64,000 nucleotides of DNA. It comes from Saprospiraceae bacterium (GTDB taxonomy: Bacteria; Bacteroidota; Bacteroidia; Chitinophagales; Saprospiraceae). The notes beneath the pieces are model-generated. The model was given only the letters and a program-made list of their open reading frames with translations, did no database searches and was not told the DNA's origin. The stretch is taken from assembly GCA_020629515.1 (NCBI GenBank), contig JAHDDE010000004.1, positions 1-64,000 on the forward strand. The letters run 5' to 3'. Positions 30,858 through 41,204 of this stretch are shown one piece after another (the first letter of the stretch is position 1; the number at the start of each line of letters is the position of its first letter). The position numbers and the translations under genes are program-made.

Positions 30858-31586
30858 CTACTTATCCGCCACATATATCGTTGATACTCCGCCCAGCTGT
30901 GGTTTTAAATCAACATTTTTAAAGCCAACTTTGATAAGAATTGATTTGAGCTTTTCTCCATAAGGAAATACATGAGCAGAATCTGATAGGTAGGTGTAGG
31001 CTTGTTTGTCTTTAGAAAATATTTTTCCGATCAGGGGCAATAGCAGTTTTGTGTGAAGCCAATAGCCTTGTTTCATAGGGAAATGATCAGGAACAGAAGT
31101 TTCTAATATAACGAGTATACCATCGGCTGATAGGACCCGGAGTATCTCACTAAGTCCTTTTTCTAAATCTTGAAAATTACGAATTCCATAACTGACAGTG
31201 ACTACATCAAAGGTGTCATTAGGATAAGGTAATGATTCTGCATCTCCTAATTCGAAGGCTATGATATCTTGAAGTTGAAGCTTTTTTATTTTTTCTTTGG
31301 CTACTGACAGCATTCCTGAAGAAATATCCAGACCAATGATTTTTTCGGCATTGGTATCTTTTAGGAGTATAGGCATATCTCCTGTGCCTGTCGCAATATC
31401 AAGAATTGATTTAGGAGATTTTTTTTTGATTATCTCTACCATTTTTTTTCGCCAACCAATATCCATCCCAAAAGTGATGACTCTATTGAGCCGATCGTAG
31501 TTTCCAGAGATATTGTCAAACATTTCTGTTACTTGAGTCTTCTTGTCAGAAGTCTGATCTTGGTAGGGTTTGATAGTATTACTCAC
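30858..31586 (-). CDS. menG: demethylmenaquinone methyltransferase
   Basis: VTEMFDNISGNYDRLNRVITFGMDIGWRKKMV, ILDIATGTGDMPI, YGIRNFQDLEKGLSEILRVL. Confidence 0.95.
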   Translation of the reverse strand: MSNTIKPYQDQTSDKKTQVTEMFDNISGNYDRLNRVITFGMDIGWRKKMVEIIKKKSPKSILDIATGTGDMPILLKDTNAEKIIGLDISSGMLSVAKEKIKKLQLQDIIAFELGDAESLPYPNDTFDVVTVSYGIRNFQDLEKGLSEILRVLSADGILVILETSVPDHFPMKQGYWLHTKLLLPLIGKIFSKDKQAYTYLSDSAHVFPYGEKLKSILIKVGFKNVDLKPQLGGVSTIYVADK

Positions 31587-31648
31587 TAATCTTGATTATG
31601 ATAAGAATAACTTTTCAAAAAGGTACAACAGCATATATTCAATAAAGA

Positions 31649-33025
31649 TTAATTCTGTCGATCATTATTTTTTTCAAAAATTCTTGAAACGTTTCTCTGC
31701 ACAGAATCAAGAAGAAATTCATAGGTTAATAAGAGCGTAAGAGAGTTGTATCTGTACGGTGCACTATTCGTCCTGATCATATCTAAATTTGGAAATTCAT
31801 TAAATATTTCTTCGCTGCGCCCAAAGGAGAATCCCCAATCCAATCCTACAACGATCGAGGCATTTCGACCTTCAAATTTACATCCAGCTGCTAAGTGGAG
31901 ACGGTCTCCATCTACAAGATGTAATCTTTGTTTGTTAGGGTCTGATGATTGATTGTTATAGGTAGTAAAGTTAGTTCGAAAGCTACTCAAAAACTCCAAG
32001 TTGTTTTTCATTCTTTTAGAAATTCCGATGGATAGATTAGCCACGCTTTCAGTGCCACCTTCGATATACTTCTCGTTGTTGTTAGTATCTGTCAGGGTCA
32101 CTATATCATATGGTGCCACATCGGTTATAAATGAGCCGTTGACAAATAATCTTGTGCTATCAGGGAGTACCTTAGTAAAACCCACATTTAACTCCCATCC
32201 ATACTGAAGCTCTGGTTGAAGGTCAAAATCGGTTAATGAGTTAAGTCCGAAGTCAAATCCATTGAGATTTAGCTCGGTATTTTCTACGCTTGCACTACTT
32301 CTTAATGGGCTATATCTTGGAGTGGTTATCACAAGGCCTAATCGACTTTTGTCCAATTCAGCTACTAACCCCAATTTAGTTACCATTGAAAGGGTAGAAT
32401 TATAATTTAAATCTAAATTTTCTGCAAAAAATCTTCTTTGACGGTTGGTGATCTGATTGATAGACTCCGATTGGATCGAATATCGATAGTCAGTAGATAG
32501 AATACTCCAAAAATGACTAAAACCTATCGATAGTTTATCATCAAGAGGAATAGAAGATCCAAGTCCTAACCACTTTTCGTCACCTCTATGTTCATAACTG
32601 AATGATTCTATATTAATGTTGGATTCGACCATTCTTTCCTCTCTATAGTTGAACTGGTTGTCCCAAGTATCTTTTTGAAGGATGGTAAAAACAACATTCC
32701 AATCATTTATCGTGGTTTTGTAGGTTGCCAATGATGGATTTAAGTCAAATCCTCTGGAATTGGTAATGGATTTTTCTCCAAAAAATGCATCATAATTATA
32801 GGAACTATAAGTAGGCATAAGTAAGGCTAAATCTATCGATTTGTCCGGTGCATACTTGAGTGCAGCAGGATTGTAATATACCATACTTAAGTCGTTACTA
32901 CCTGCGGTTACCGCTCCTCCAAGTAGCGTACTCTCCAATCCATATTGTAATGTGTTGTAGAAATAGCTTTGACTTTTGGTATTAAACCAAGAGAACATAA
33001 TGAGTACGACAAGATATTTGTGCAT
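31649..33025 (-). CDS. outer-membrane transport protein (FadL/OmpP1-like)
   Basis: Signal peptide, LLGGAVTAGSNDLSMVYYNPAALKY, beta-barrel pattern. Confidence 0.75.
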   Translation of the reverse strand: MHKYLVVLIMFSWFNTKSQSYFYNTLQYGLESTLLGGAVTAGSNDLSMVYYNPAALKYAPDKSIDLALLMPTYSSYNYDAFFGEKSITNSRGFDLNPSLATYKTTINDWNVVFTILQKDTWDNQFNYREERMVESNINIESFSYEHRGDEKWLGLGSSIPLDDKLSIGFSHFWSILSTDYRYSIQSESINQITNRQRRFFAENLDLNYNSTLSMVTKLGLVAELDKSRLGLVITTPRYSPLRSSASVENTELNLNGFDFGLNSLTDFDLQPELQYGWELNVGFTKVLPDSTRLFVNGSFITDVAPYDIVTLTDTNNNEKYIEGGTESVANLSIGISKRMKNNLEFLSSFRTNFTTYNNQSSDPNKQRLHLVDGDRLHLAAGCKFEGRNASIVVGLDWGFSFGRSEEIFNEFPNLDMIRTNSAPYRYNSLTLLLTYEFLLDSVQRNVSRIFEKNNDRQN

Positions 33026-33082
33026 AACGGCTATAAGGCTAAGTATACAAAACTTTATGGATGATATAAAAAGGCAGACGAG

Positions 33083-33490
33083 TTATTTCTCTTGATCTTT
33101 CACACCACCATAATAAAATCTTTGTTCAATGATTTTTCCGTTATACCATTTTTGCATAAATGCTTCTTCTAATATTTTCCTTCCTAATTCTACACTTTCA
33201 AATACAAATTTCATTCTCCCCCAGACCATGCCTTTAGATTCATCAACAAGAACATTGTTGATTTGAGCCACCATCGAGCTCATATTTTGACCGACAGCTT
33301 CTTCTTTTGCTCGCAGCAGCTTTTTCCCTACCAAAGGTTCTTGATAATTTTCGAATTGTTGGATATTAGGATCATAGTAAAGATCTATTGCTTCTAAAAA
33401 ATCTCCTCTTAACACTAATTTTTGGTAATGATCAAATAGGATTTTTAGTCCTTTTGGATTTGTCTGCATGACGCTCAATTTGTCATTCAA
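33083..33490 (-). CDS. SnoaL/NTF2-like protein
   Basis: Compact 135-aa ORF with LFDHYQKLVLRGDFLEAIDLYYDPNIQQFENYQEPLVGKK and MQKWYNGKIIEQRFYYGG. Confidence 0.7.
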   Translation of the reverse strand: MNDKLSVMQTNPKGLKILFDHYQKLVLRGDFLEAIDLYYDPNIQQFENYQEPLVGKKLLRAKEEAVGQNMSSMVAQINNVLVDESKGMVWGRMKFVFESVELGRKILEEAFMQKWYNGKIIEQRFYYGGVKDQEK

Positions 33491-33567
33491 AAGTAGGATA
33501 AGAAGTTTTATTAATGATTTAAAATCGATAAATATTCATTTTCTTATTTTCCCTTTACTTTGCGTAT

Positions 33568-34002
33568 ATGAAAGAGGTGCCTGCATTTGGATTTAGAATT
33601 GATCGAGCTATCAAGGCATTACGACAGGATCTAAATCGTAGATTTAAAAGAAATGGTATTGATTTAACGCCAGAACAATGGTTGATCTGCTATAAACTCT
33701 ATCAAGCTCATTCTGGCCTATCTCAAAACGAGCTTGCTGATGAATCATACAAGGATGCTCCAACTATATCCAGAATTATTGACCGACTTGTGATGAAAAA
33801 GCAAGTGGCTCGGGAGCCTGTTCAAGACGACCGTCGACGGCACAAAATTCGCCTAACTGACTTAGGAATTAGTACAGTTAAGTCAGCGCTGCCGCTCGTC
33901 CAAGAAAACCGAACTATCGGTTGGGAAGGGTTGAGCGAGAACGATTATAATGACCTATGTAGATTGATGGATCAGCTTTACGCTAACTATCTTGAGGGGT
34001 AG
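33568..34002 (+). CDS. MarR family transcriptional regulator
   Basis: DLTPEQWLICYKLYQAHSGLSQNELADESYKDAPTISRIIDRLVMKKQVAREPVQDDRRRHKIRLTDLG. Confidence 0.93.
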   Translation: MKEVPAFGFRIDRAIKALRQDLNRRFKRNGIDLTPEQWLICYKLYQAHSGLSQNELADESYKDAPTISRIIDRLVMKKQVAREPVQDDRRRHKIRLTDLGISTVKSALPLVQENRTIGWEGLSENDYNDLCRLMDQLYANYLEG

Positions 34003-34041
34003 TACATATCTTATACCTTGCTGTGGTGTTTGTAATTTTAT

Positions 34042-34049
34042 TATATTTG
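34042..34049 (+). promoter_or_regulatory. candidate Bacteroidota -7 element (TAnnTTTG)
   Basis: tatatttg about 30 nt upstream of the phenylalanine hydroxylase ATG. No well-spaced upstream box found. Confidence 0.4.
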
Positions 34050-34078
34050 TCTAAGCAATAATTGTTACGACAACTAAA

Positions 34079-34825
34079 ATGATAAGTATGGAGCAGCAAT
34101 ATGAAAAATACACGCCAGAGGATCATGAAGTATGGTCGATATTATATTCTCGCCAGATAGAATGTATCCGAGATAAAGCATCTCGAGCATATCTTAACGG
34201 AATAAAGAAATGTGGTTTCGAATCTTCAAAAGTTCCAAATTTTAATGAAGTTAACCAAAGGTTAGCAGCTGCAACTGGATGGCAGATATATGTAGTGCCA
34301 GGCTTAATCGATAATCAACCTTTTTTTAAACATCTCAGCAAAAAAGAATTTCCTGCTACAACGTGGTTACGAACTAAAGCACAACTGGATTATTTAGAAG
34401 AACCTGATATGTTTCATGATATTTTTGGACATATCCCATTGTTAAGTGAACCAAAATTTTGCGAATATCTACGTGCCATAAGTAAAATAACCTCAAAATA
34501 TATCAATGATCCACTTGCAGTGGAGTATATGGCAAGGCTCTATTGGTATACGGTTGAGTTTGGTTTGATTAAAGAAGACCAAAACATCAAAATTTACGGA
34601 GCAGGAATCCTTTCTTCATTAGGAGAATCTCAATTTTGTCTTAGTGAAGAGGCGAACTATCTGCCATTTAATATAGCAACTATATTTTCCTATCCATATA
34701 TCAAAGACCGTTTTCAAGATCAATATTTTGTAATAGATTCTTATCATGAGTTATTTGAGAGTATTGATTCTATTGAATCTGTATTATTAGATTATCTCAA
34801 ATTGAATAGGCGAATAGTCGCATAA
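34079..34825 (+). CDS. phhA: phenylalanine 4-monooxygenase
   Basis: EPDMFHDIFGHIPLLSEPKFCEYL iron-ligand motif, ARLYWYTVEFGLI, GAGILSSLGE. Confidence 0.93.
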   Translation: MISMEQQYEKYTPEDHEVWSILYSRQIECIRDKASRAYLNGIKKCGFESSKVPNFNEVNQRLAAATGWQIYVVPGLIDNQPFFKHLSKKEFPATTWLRTKAQLDYLEEPDMFHDIFGHIPLLSEPKFCEYLRAISKITSKYINDPLAVEYMARLYWYTVEFGLIKEDQNIKIYGAGILSSLGESQFCLSEEANYLPFNIATIFSYPYIKDRFQDQYFVIDSYHELFESIDSIESVLLDYLKLNRRIVA

Positions 34826-34940
34826 AAAATTGTTTTGTCTGCTTCCTTTCTCTGCTTTAATACGCCAATAAGTTAATACCCTCATTTAGTAGGTGAAAGT
34901 ATTTATTGAGCTTTAGTTTTGTGATACCAAGAGATAAAGG

Positions 34941-35417
34941 GTGGGAAATATTTATTTTATTACAGGCGTATCTGGTAGCGGCAAGTCGACCGTTGGTAAG
35001 GCATTAGCCAACTACTTAAACATATCATTCTATGATGGTGATGATTTTCACCCTCAAAATAATATTCAAAAAATGGCACAAGGCATCGCCCTGAATGATG
35101 AAGATAGATCACCTTGGTTAAAAGCAATAAATGAGTTTTGTCTGAAAAGGAATAAGGAGGGGTGTATTATTGCTTGTTCTGCACTTAAAAAATCTTATCG
35201 TGAGATCTTATCGGTAAATTTGGAAAATGTAGTTTGGGTTAGTCTTAACGGTAGTTATGATCAGATATGGGATAGAATGTTGCAAAGAAAAGATCATTTT
35301 ATGCCAGCTGAATTGCTTCAGTCTCAGTTTGATGCTTGGGAAACTAACGAAGGGGCAATCCAAATCGACATCTCGCTGACTCCAGAAGAGATTATAAGAA
35401 AAATTGTTAACACATAA
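34941..35417 (+). CDS. gluconokinase
   Basis: GVSGSGKSTVGKAL P-loop, FYDGDDFHPQNNIQKMAQGIALNDEDRSPWL, IIACSALKKSYREIL. GTG start at 34941. Confidence 0.94.
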   Translation: MGNIYFITGVSGSGKSTVGKALANYLNISFYDGDDFHPQNNIQKMAQGIALNDEDRSPWLKAINEFCLKRNKEGCIIACSALKKSYREILSVNLENVVWVSLNGSYDQIWDRMLQRKDHFMPAELLQSQFDAWETNEGAIQIDISLTPEEIIRKIVNT

Positions 35418-35425
35418 AATAAGAA

Positions 35426-36823
35426 ATGTCATCAGAATTTGGTCTAATTGGTTTGGGTGTAATGGGTAAAAGCTTAAGTAGAAATTTGGCTAATAATGGA
35501 TTTAAGCTGTCACTTTATAATCGACATGTCCAAGATGTAGAAATGGATGTAGCGAAAAACTTCATCACTGAATTTCCTGAATTGAAAAGTTCACTGGGGT
35601 TTGATCAGATGAACAGTTTTGTAAATTCCTTATCCTCACCAAGAAAGATCATGTTAATGGTAAATGCAGGAAGTGCAGTTGATGCGGTGATTGCCGAATT
35701 GAAGCCTTTGTTGGCTGCAGGAGATGTAATTATTGATGGGGGTAATAGTCATTATAAAGAAACCGATCGTCGATCAAAAGAGTTAGCCGCTTCCGGTATT
35801 GAATTTATTGGAACTGGAGTATCTGGAGGTGAAGAAGGTGCGCTAAAAGGGCCATCTATTATGCCAGGTGGTTCTTTTTCGGCCTATAAAAAGGTCGCGC
35901 CCTATTTAGAAAGAATTGCGGCTCGCGATGATAATGGCAATGGTTGTTGTGCTCATGTTGGAAAAGGAGGAGCAGGACATTTTGTAAAAATGGTGCATAA
36001 TGGTATTGAATATGCCGAAATGCAATTAATCGCCGAGTGCTATTCCTTGTTGAGATATGTGGGGGGGTATAGTTTAGATCATATTGCAGATATATTCGAA
36101 GAATGGTGTGATGGCGAATTGAGTAGTTATCTTTTAGAGATAAGTCATCAGATATTGAGAAAGCAAGAGAGGGGAGAGCGTATTATAGATATTATCCTGG
36201 ATAAAGCAGGTAATAAAGGTACTGGAAGTTGGACTACTATCGCAGCTGCAGAATTAGGAGTTCCTATCACTATGATCACTGCGGCGCTTTTCGCACGTTA
36301 CACTTCCGCCTATAAAAGCGAAAGGGTTCGAGCTTCCGAGAAATATAGCCAATCCATAGTCAAGAATGTGATAGACGTAGAGGCATTAAAGCAGAGCTAT
36401 GCAATAGCCAGAATTGCCAATCATCATCAAGGTCTTCACCTGATTGATGCTGCCTCCATTTCATATGATTGGAATCTCAATTTTTCTGAGATAGCGAGGA
36501 TATGGACTAATGGCTGTATCATCAGATCTGAATTGATGAAATCATTGATCAAGATATTAGAGTCTACACAAAGACTAATGCAAAATAAAGCCATAATTAA
36601 CAAGGTCGAGGAGGGAAGGAAATATCTTGCATCTATAGTTGCAACTGCACATTTGTCACATTGTTCGGTACCCTGTTTATCTGCTGCAGGAGATTTTATT
36701 AATACCTATACTCAAGCTCAGAGTAGTGCTAATATGATACAAGCTCAGCGTGATTTTTTTGGGGCACATACCTATAAAAGAGTAGATGATCCCACTGGGC
36801 CGTCTCATCATACCATTTGGTAA
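35426..36823 (+). CDS. gnd: 6-phosphogluconate dehydrogenase (NADP-type)
   Basis: GLIGLGVMGKSLSRNLANNG, FIGTGVSGGEEGALKGPSIMPGG, KMVHNGIEYAEMQLIAE, GNKGTGSWT. Confidence 0.96.
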   Translation: MSSEFGLIGLGVMGKSLSRNLANNGFKLSLYNRHVQDVEMDVAKNFITEFPELKSSLGFDQMNSFVNSLSSPRKIMLMVNAGSAVDAVIAELKPLLAAGDVIIDGGNSHYKETDRRSKELAASGIEFIGTGVSGGEEGALKGPSIMPGGSFSAYKKVAPYLERIAARDDNGNGCCAHVGKGGAGHFVKMVHNGIEYAEMQLIAECYSLLRYVGGYSLDHIADIFEEWCDGELSSYLLEISHQILRKQERGERIIDIILDKAGNKGTGSWTTIAAAELGVPITMITAALFARYTSAYKSERVRASEKYSQSIVKNVIDVEALKQSYAIARIANHHQGLHLIDAASISYDWNLNFSEIARIWTNGCIIRSELMKSLIKILESTQRLMQNKAIINKVEEGRKYLASIVATAHLSHCSVPCLSAAGDFINTYTQAQSSANMIQAQRDFFGAHTYKRVDDPTGPSHHTIW

Positions 36824-36892
36824 TATCAACCATTGGACAAATAACTTTTATGTTGAAAAGTATGTTATACTAATGGAGCTAAGTGGATATTC

Positions 36893-37462
36893 ATGAACAA
36901 TTTATTTACTCTTTTTTTATTCATCTTTTCAGTAGTCCAACTTAATGGACAACGGAAGTATGAAAAGGAAGTTGATCTTTCTATAGATCAAGTGCCAACT
37001 ATCGCTAAAGACTTTATAGGCTTTTCTGATGAGGACATAGCAGTGGACTGGTACTATGAGTATAATCTAATTGGTAATTCTATCGAAGCTAAATTTTGTT
37101 ACCACAAAAAGAAATACAGTGTTGAGTTTGATACGATAGGTATGCTGCAAGATATCGAGGTGGAAATTCGGAAAAGTAAAATTCCGAAATATGCGAAGAG
37201 CGAAATAGAATACGCACTAAATCAAGAGTTTGAGAAATTTAAGATTATCAGAATTCAAGAGCATTTTGATGCAAGTCAGTATATGAGATCATTCCAATCT
37301 TTTATAACGACTGATAGGAAACAAAAACCGACTTATGAATTGGAAGTAAAAGGCAAAAAGAAGGACGGTTTTCAGATGTATGAAATAGTGTTTAGTCATA
37401 GCGGATCGATGATCAGAAAAGAAGTAATTGTTCAGCCTAATACTGACCATTTTGAGTATTAA
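36893..37462 (+). CDS. secreted hypothetical protein, PepSY-like
   Basis: Signal peptide; pattern resembling the PepSY-like (PF11396-type) family in Bacteroidota. Confidence 0.55.
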   Translation: MNNLFTLFLFIFSVVQLNGQRKYEKEVDLSIDQVPTIAKDFIGFSDEDIAVDWYYEYNLIGNSIEAKFCYHKKKYSVEFDTIGMLQDIEVEIRKSKIPKYAKSEIEYALNQEFEKFKIIRIQEHFDASQYMRSFQSFITTDRKQKPTYELEVKGKKKDGFQMYEIVFSHSGSMIRKEVIVQPNTDHFEY

Positions 37463-38099
37463 GGAGGCGCTATTTTTTATGATGATGCCTCTGGCCCTTT
37501 GTTCGCAGAGCTCCTATAAAGTAGGGTTTCTTCCTAAGATCAATGTTGGTATCTCTGTAGGCAATGGTTATGGAATAAACCTAATGCACCAAAATCGAGA
37601 ACAGTTCGACCAAAGAAGAATTAACTATGTCTTGTCGGATTTTGCCATTTTCGGTGATAAAAAAGTGGATGTCAGAAATAAAATTGCATTGGGATATCTG
37701 ATAAGAATTAGAGACGGGTATACTTTTCATCGAATGATTCAGCAGCTTGTGATTAATAACTTATCAGGGGCTAAAATGTCCCACCGATTAAGGTTGGATG
37801 AAACTTTTGGTGGAGGACTTGAAGTTTTCAGATTGCGGTATAAAAACTCCATTCTTTTCCCATTAAATGGGCAGTCTGTGGATGATAAAGAAGCTTATTT
37901 TAAAAGCGGACTTGAATTTCTCAATATCTTGAGTGAAAATAAATATAGCTCTGAAATGAGGATAGTGCCGACGTTGGGGTATAACTTGAATAATAAGACT
38001 AAGTTTGAGTTATCCATAGATCACCGCATATCTCAATTATGGGAGTCTGGCACAAAACATAGAATGTGGTTTGGATTTAATTTCTATAAAAAGTACTAA
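37428..38099 (+). CDS. hypothetical outer-membrane-like beta-rich protein
   Basis: ORF overlapping the previous gene by 35 nt. Alternative start at 37479 (MMMPLALCSQ). Start site uncertain. Confidence 0.6.
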   Translation: MFSLILTILSIKEALFFMMMPLALCSQSSYKVGFLPKINVGISVGNGYGINLMHQNREQFDQRRINYVLSDFAIFGDKKVDVRNKIALGYLIRIRDGYTFHRMIQQLVINNLSGAKMSHRLRLDETFGGGLEVFRLRYKNSILFPLNGQSVDDKEAYFKSGLEFLNILSENKYSSEMRIVPTLGYNLNNKTKFELSIDHRISQLWESGTKHRMWFGFNFYKKY

Positions 38100-38117
38100 T
38101 CGTATCCTTAGAAATAC

Positions 38118-38396
38118 TTATTCTCCTATTGCTACATTCCATTTGTCCACCCTCCAGGAGGTAACTACTTCATTAATAACATAAGGGTCTTTCTGTGCGA
38201 ATTCATGTATAATATCAGCATCATTCACTTTGAATATGAGCAGGGCTCCTAAGGAGGGGTCATCATAAGCTCCGCCTTGCATTAGTTGCCCTCTTTCAAA
38301 ATATGGGTTTAGATGTTCAAAATGTAATTTTCTGAATGCACTTCTTTTATTAATATAATCTGCTGATAGCGTGTAATGTAAAGTATAATAATGCAC
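38118..38396 (-). CDS. YciI family protein
   Basis: HYYTLHYTLSADYINKRSAFRKLHFEHLNPYFERGQLMQGGAYDDPSLGALLIFKV. Confidence 0.88.
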   Translation of the reverse strand: MHYYTLHYTLSADYINKRSAFRKLHFEHLNPYFERGQLMQGGAYDDPSLGALLIFKVNDADIIHEFAQKDPYVINEVVTSWRVDKWNVAIGE

Positions 38397-38399
38397 TTC

Positions 38400-39617
38400 T
38401 TAGATTTTTTGATTAATAAGTTCTGCCACTTTTGCTCCAGAAGCCATTGCCGCATTTAGACTACCCATGGCAAGATGATCTCCTGTGGTGTATACATTAT
38501 GATCTAAGATTAGGTCTTCATCCTTGGGTACATATTGTAGAGAATTCAATTGAGGTAGGGCCCTATCTATTTTGAAGTATTTGATCAGTTTACTCTTTTG
38601 AACTATGCCTAAATCATCTAACTCGCTTTGAACACTTTTGATTAGTTTGTCATCTTTCAGTCCCTGGTCTTCTACAACAGTTACCGATAAAATTCTTTTT
38701 CCTTTAGGATGTGGATGTAGATCAGTTGGAAAATGAAAGTTGTTGATTAATTTATTTTCGTCGCCAATTAAACTGATCATTTTCTGACTCTTTAGATCAG
38801 ATTGGACTTCGTAGTACAGATTCACACATGACTTCCATGTTATTGGATTACTGCGAGTATAGTTGTGTGCACCATTGGCGATTATGATATGATCATACTC
38901 TTTTTGAGAACCATCAGATAAAGTCACCAAACCCGACTCTACATGATTGATGCTTTGACCGAGAAAGAAATTAACATGAGACAATTTTGTCTTTAATTGA
39001 TAGGCGATAGACTGAATTCCTAACTTTGGGATTGACGAATATCCCTCTGCAAACATTTTGAATACGAACTCGAATAATCTGCTTGATGTGGATAATTTTT
39101 TTTCTAAATATATTCCGCCAAAAAAAGGAACAAAGAATCTTTTAATAATTCGTTCCGAAAATCCATATTCTTGAAGATAGGTATGAGTAGGGATTTCTTC
39201 AGAATCGAATATGGCAGCAACACTTTTATTTTTCAGCTCGTTTGAAAGTCTTAATGTTTTGATTTTATCACCGATTGTAGCGATTTTACTATCTAATGCC
39301 GACTTGATGAAACTAATATTTCTGGTAGGATCACCAATTATATGTTTCTTTCCTTGAAATATGATTTCAGCTCCAGGTAAGAATTTTTGAATCTCCAATT
39401 TATCAAGATCGAGGTATTTTTTTACATATGGATAGGCTGTAAGCAATGCCTGAAATCCATGATCATAGCAATAATCCTCAATTTGATCAGTTTTTGTTCT
39501 TCCACCTATATCGACGCTTTTTTCATATATATCTATGGAACATTGATTCTTATGTAGCTCTATTGCACTTATTAAACCACTTATTCCCGCACCAACTATG
39601 GCTATTTTATTTTTCAA
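38400..39617 (-). CDS. FAD/NAD(P)-binding amine-oxidase-like oxidoreductase
   Basis: KIAIVGAGISGLISAIELHKNQCSIDIYEKSVDIGGRTKT and C-terminal VYTTGDHLAMGSLNAAMASGAKVAELI. Confidence 0.92.
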   Translation of the reverse strand: MKNKIAIVGAGISGLISAIELHKNQCSIDIYEKSVDIGGRTKTDQIEDYCYDHGFQALLTAYPYVKKYLDLDKLEIQKFLPGAEIIFQGKKHIIGDPTRNISFIKSALDSKIATIGDKIKTLRLSNELKNKSVAAIFDSEEIPTHTYLQEYGFSERIIKRFFVPFFGGIYLEKKLSTSSRLFEFVFKMFAEGYSSIPKLGIQSIAYQLKTKLSHVNFFLGQSINHVESGLVTLSDGSQKEYDHIIIANGAHNYTRSNPITWKSCVNLYYEVQSDLKSQKMISLIGDENKLINNFHFPTDLHPHPKGKRILSVTVVEDQGLKDDKLIKSVQSELDDLGIVQKSKLIKYFKIDRALPQLNSLQYVPKDEDLILDHNVYTTGDHLAMGSLNAAMASGAKVAELINQKI

Positions 39618-40084
39618 ATTTCCTTTGGTTTAAAGTTATTGAAATATTGTTGATATACTTTTTTTCGAGGGTAGAAGGCAAGATAAACGAAAGGTTTCAG
39701 AATTATGGTTATTAATGGATTCACACATTCATAATTCATTTCATCAATTATATACGAATGAGAATCATTTATTTTCAAGACTCTATGTTTGTGCCTCCAC
39801 TTTTTGAGAGGATAGGGAAGTACAGTACCCTCATCGATAAACCATGCTTCTTTTTTATTTTCTCCATGTTCGGTGATAACACTGGTCCACTCTATTGCAA
39901 TAGGTTTGTTAAATTTTAATTTGACCAGATCTCCCTTTTTTGATCCCGTAAATTCTACGATTTCCATATCGGCATTCTTCGGTTTTAGAGCTTCAAAGAG
40001 TTTCCGATCAAATCCTCTCATGATTTCTAAATAATATCCAACAACTTCTGTTTTAATCACTACTTTCATTAATACTAATAACAA
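39614..40084 (-). CDS. SRPBCC-like protein
   Basis: Ligand-binding-like fold pattern (DLVKLKFNKPIAIEWTSVITEHGENKKEAWFIDEGTVLPYPLKKWRHKHRV). Start uncertain. Confidence 0.65.
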   Translation of the reverse strand: MLLVLMKVVIKTEVVGYYLEIMRGFDRKLFEALKPKNADMEIVEFTGSKKGDLVKLKFNKPIAIEWTSVITEHGENKKEAWFIDEGTVLPYPLKKWRHKHRVLKINDSHSYIIDEMNYECVNPLITIILKPFVYLAFYPRKKVYQQYFNNFKPKEI

Positions 40085-40123
40085 TGTCTTCTTAGAGAAG
40101 TTTAGTCTAGATCAATTACACAT

Positions 40124-41155
40124 ATGTCATTAAAATTCTTTCCCTATCAACTTACAACAAAAGATCCCTTTGGTACTGCACATGGTACTCGGTATCATAC
40201 AGATATTGTCTTAGTTTCATTAGAACAAAACGGTTTTACAGGATATGGAGAAGCTTCGATGCCACCGTATTATGAAGAGAGTCAAGACATGATGTTAAGT
40301 TTTTTGGGTAGGATAGAAGTAGCCGAGCTCCTAAGTTATGAGGAGATCTCTGAAGTTCATGCCTATCTCGATACAATAGATACCCAACATACCGCTACTA
40401 AATGTGCCATTGATATAGCATGGCACGACCTTAAGTCAAAACAACGTGGTTTAAATCTTGCTGATTTTTTAAATATCAATTGTAAAGATGCTACCACTTC
40501 TATGACTATAGGAATAGAAGAGATAAGCCGAATGATTGAAAAAGTCAAACGTTATAATCACTTCCCTTCGCTAAAAGTTAAGTTAAATGGCCAGAATGAC
40601 ATTGAAGTTATCAGTGAAATAAGGAATATTTATCAAGGAGATATACTTGTTGATGCGAATCAAGCATGGGATACCGCCGCTCAAGGTATAAATACTGCAG
40701 CAATGTTTGAGTCATTAGGTGTTGGATTGATAGAGCAACCCTTTAAAAAAGGAGCACTGAGCCTTAATAATGCTCTTCGAGATGCTACTTCCATTCCTAT
40801 TGTAGCTGACGAGGACTGCCAAAGATTAGGAGATGTCAATAATTTGAGTCAGTACTTTGATGGAATAAATATCAAATTGATGAAATGTACGGGCATATAT
40901 GAAGCGATGCAAATGATAAAAGCAGCTAGAGCGTTAAATCTCAAGATAATGCTGGGTTGTATGACAGAGAGTAGTATAGGAATCAGTGCAGCCTCTTATT
41001 TAGCCAGTATGGTGGATTGGTGTGATTTAGATGGCAATCTATTGATCTCTAATGATGTGGCTCGAGGTGTTGACGGATCTAAAGGGCAGATTATTTTGCC
41101 AAAGGATTTTGGCATTGGTGTTAAGATTAATCAACATATTGATTTTAAGTCATAA
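40124..41155 (+). CDS. dipeptide epimerase (enolase superfamily, L-Ala-D/L-Glu epimerase-like)
   Basis: SLKVKLNG, ILVDANQAWD, LIEQPF, PIVADEDC, NIKLMKCTGIYEAMQMIKAAR, LGCMTESSIGISAAS. Confidence 0.93.
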   Translation: MSLKFFPYQLTTKDPFGTAHGTRYHTDIVLVSLEQNGFTGYGEASMPPYYEESQDMMLSFLGRIEVAELLSYEEISEVHAYLDTIDTQHTATKCAIDIAWHDLKSKQRGLNLADFLNINCKDATTSMTIGIEEISRMIEKVKRYNHFPSLKVKLNGQNDIEVISEIRNIYQGDILVDANQAWDTAAQGINTAAMFESLGVGLIEQPFKKGALSLNNALRDATSIPIVADEDCQRLGDVNNLSQYFDGINIKLMKCTGIYEAMQMIKAARALNLKIMLGCMTESSIGISAASYLASMVDWCDLDGNLLISNDVARGVDGSKGQIILPKDFGIGVKINQHIDFKS

Positions 41156-41159
41156 AAAA

Positions 41160-41179
41160 AGGGAGCCAATAGACTCCCT
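41160..41179 (-). terminator. Rho-independent terminator
   Basis: agggag...ctccct 6-bp stem with minus-strand T-run, downstream of the M57 gene. Confidence 0.6.
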
Positions 41180-41204
41180 CTCAATTGATAATATATTTTA
41201 TCTA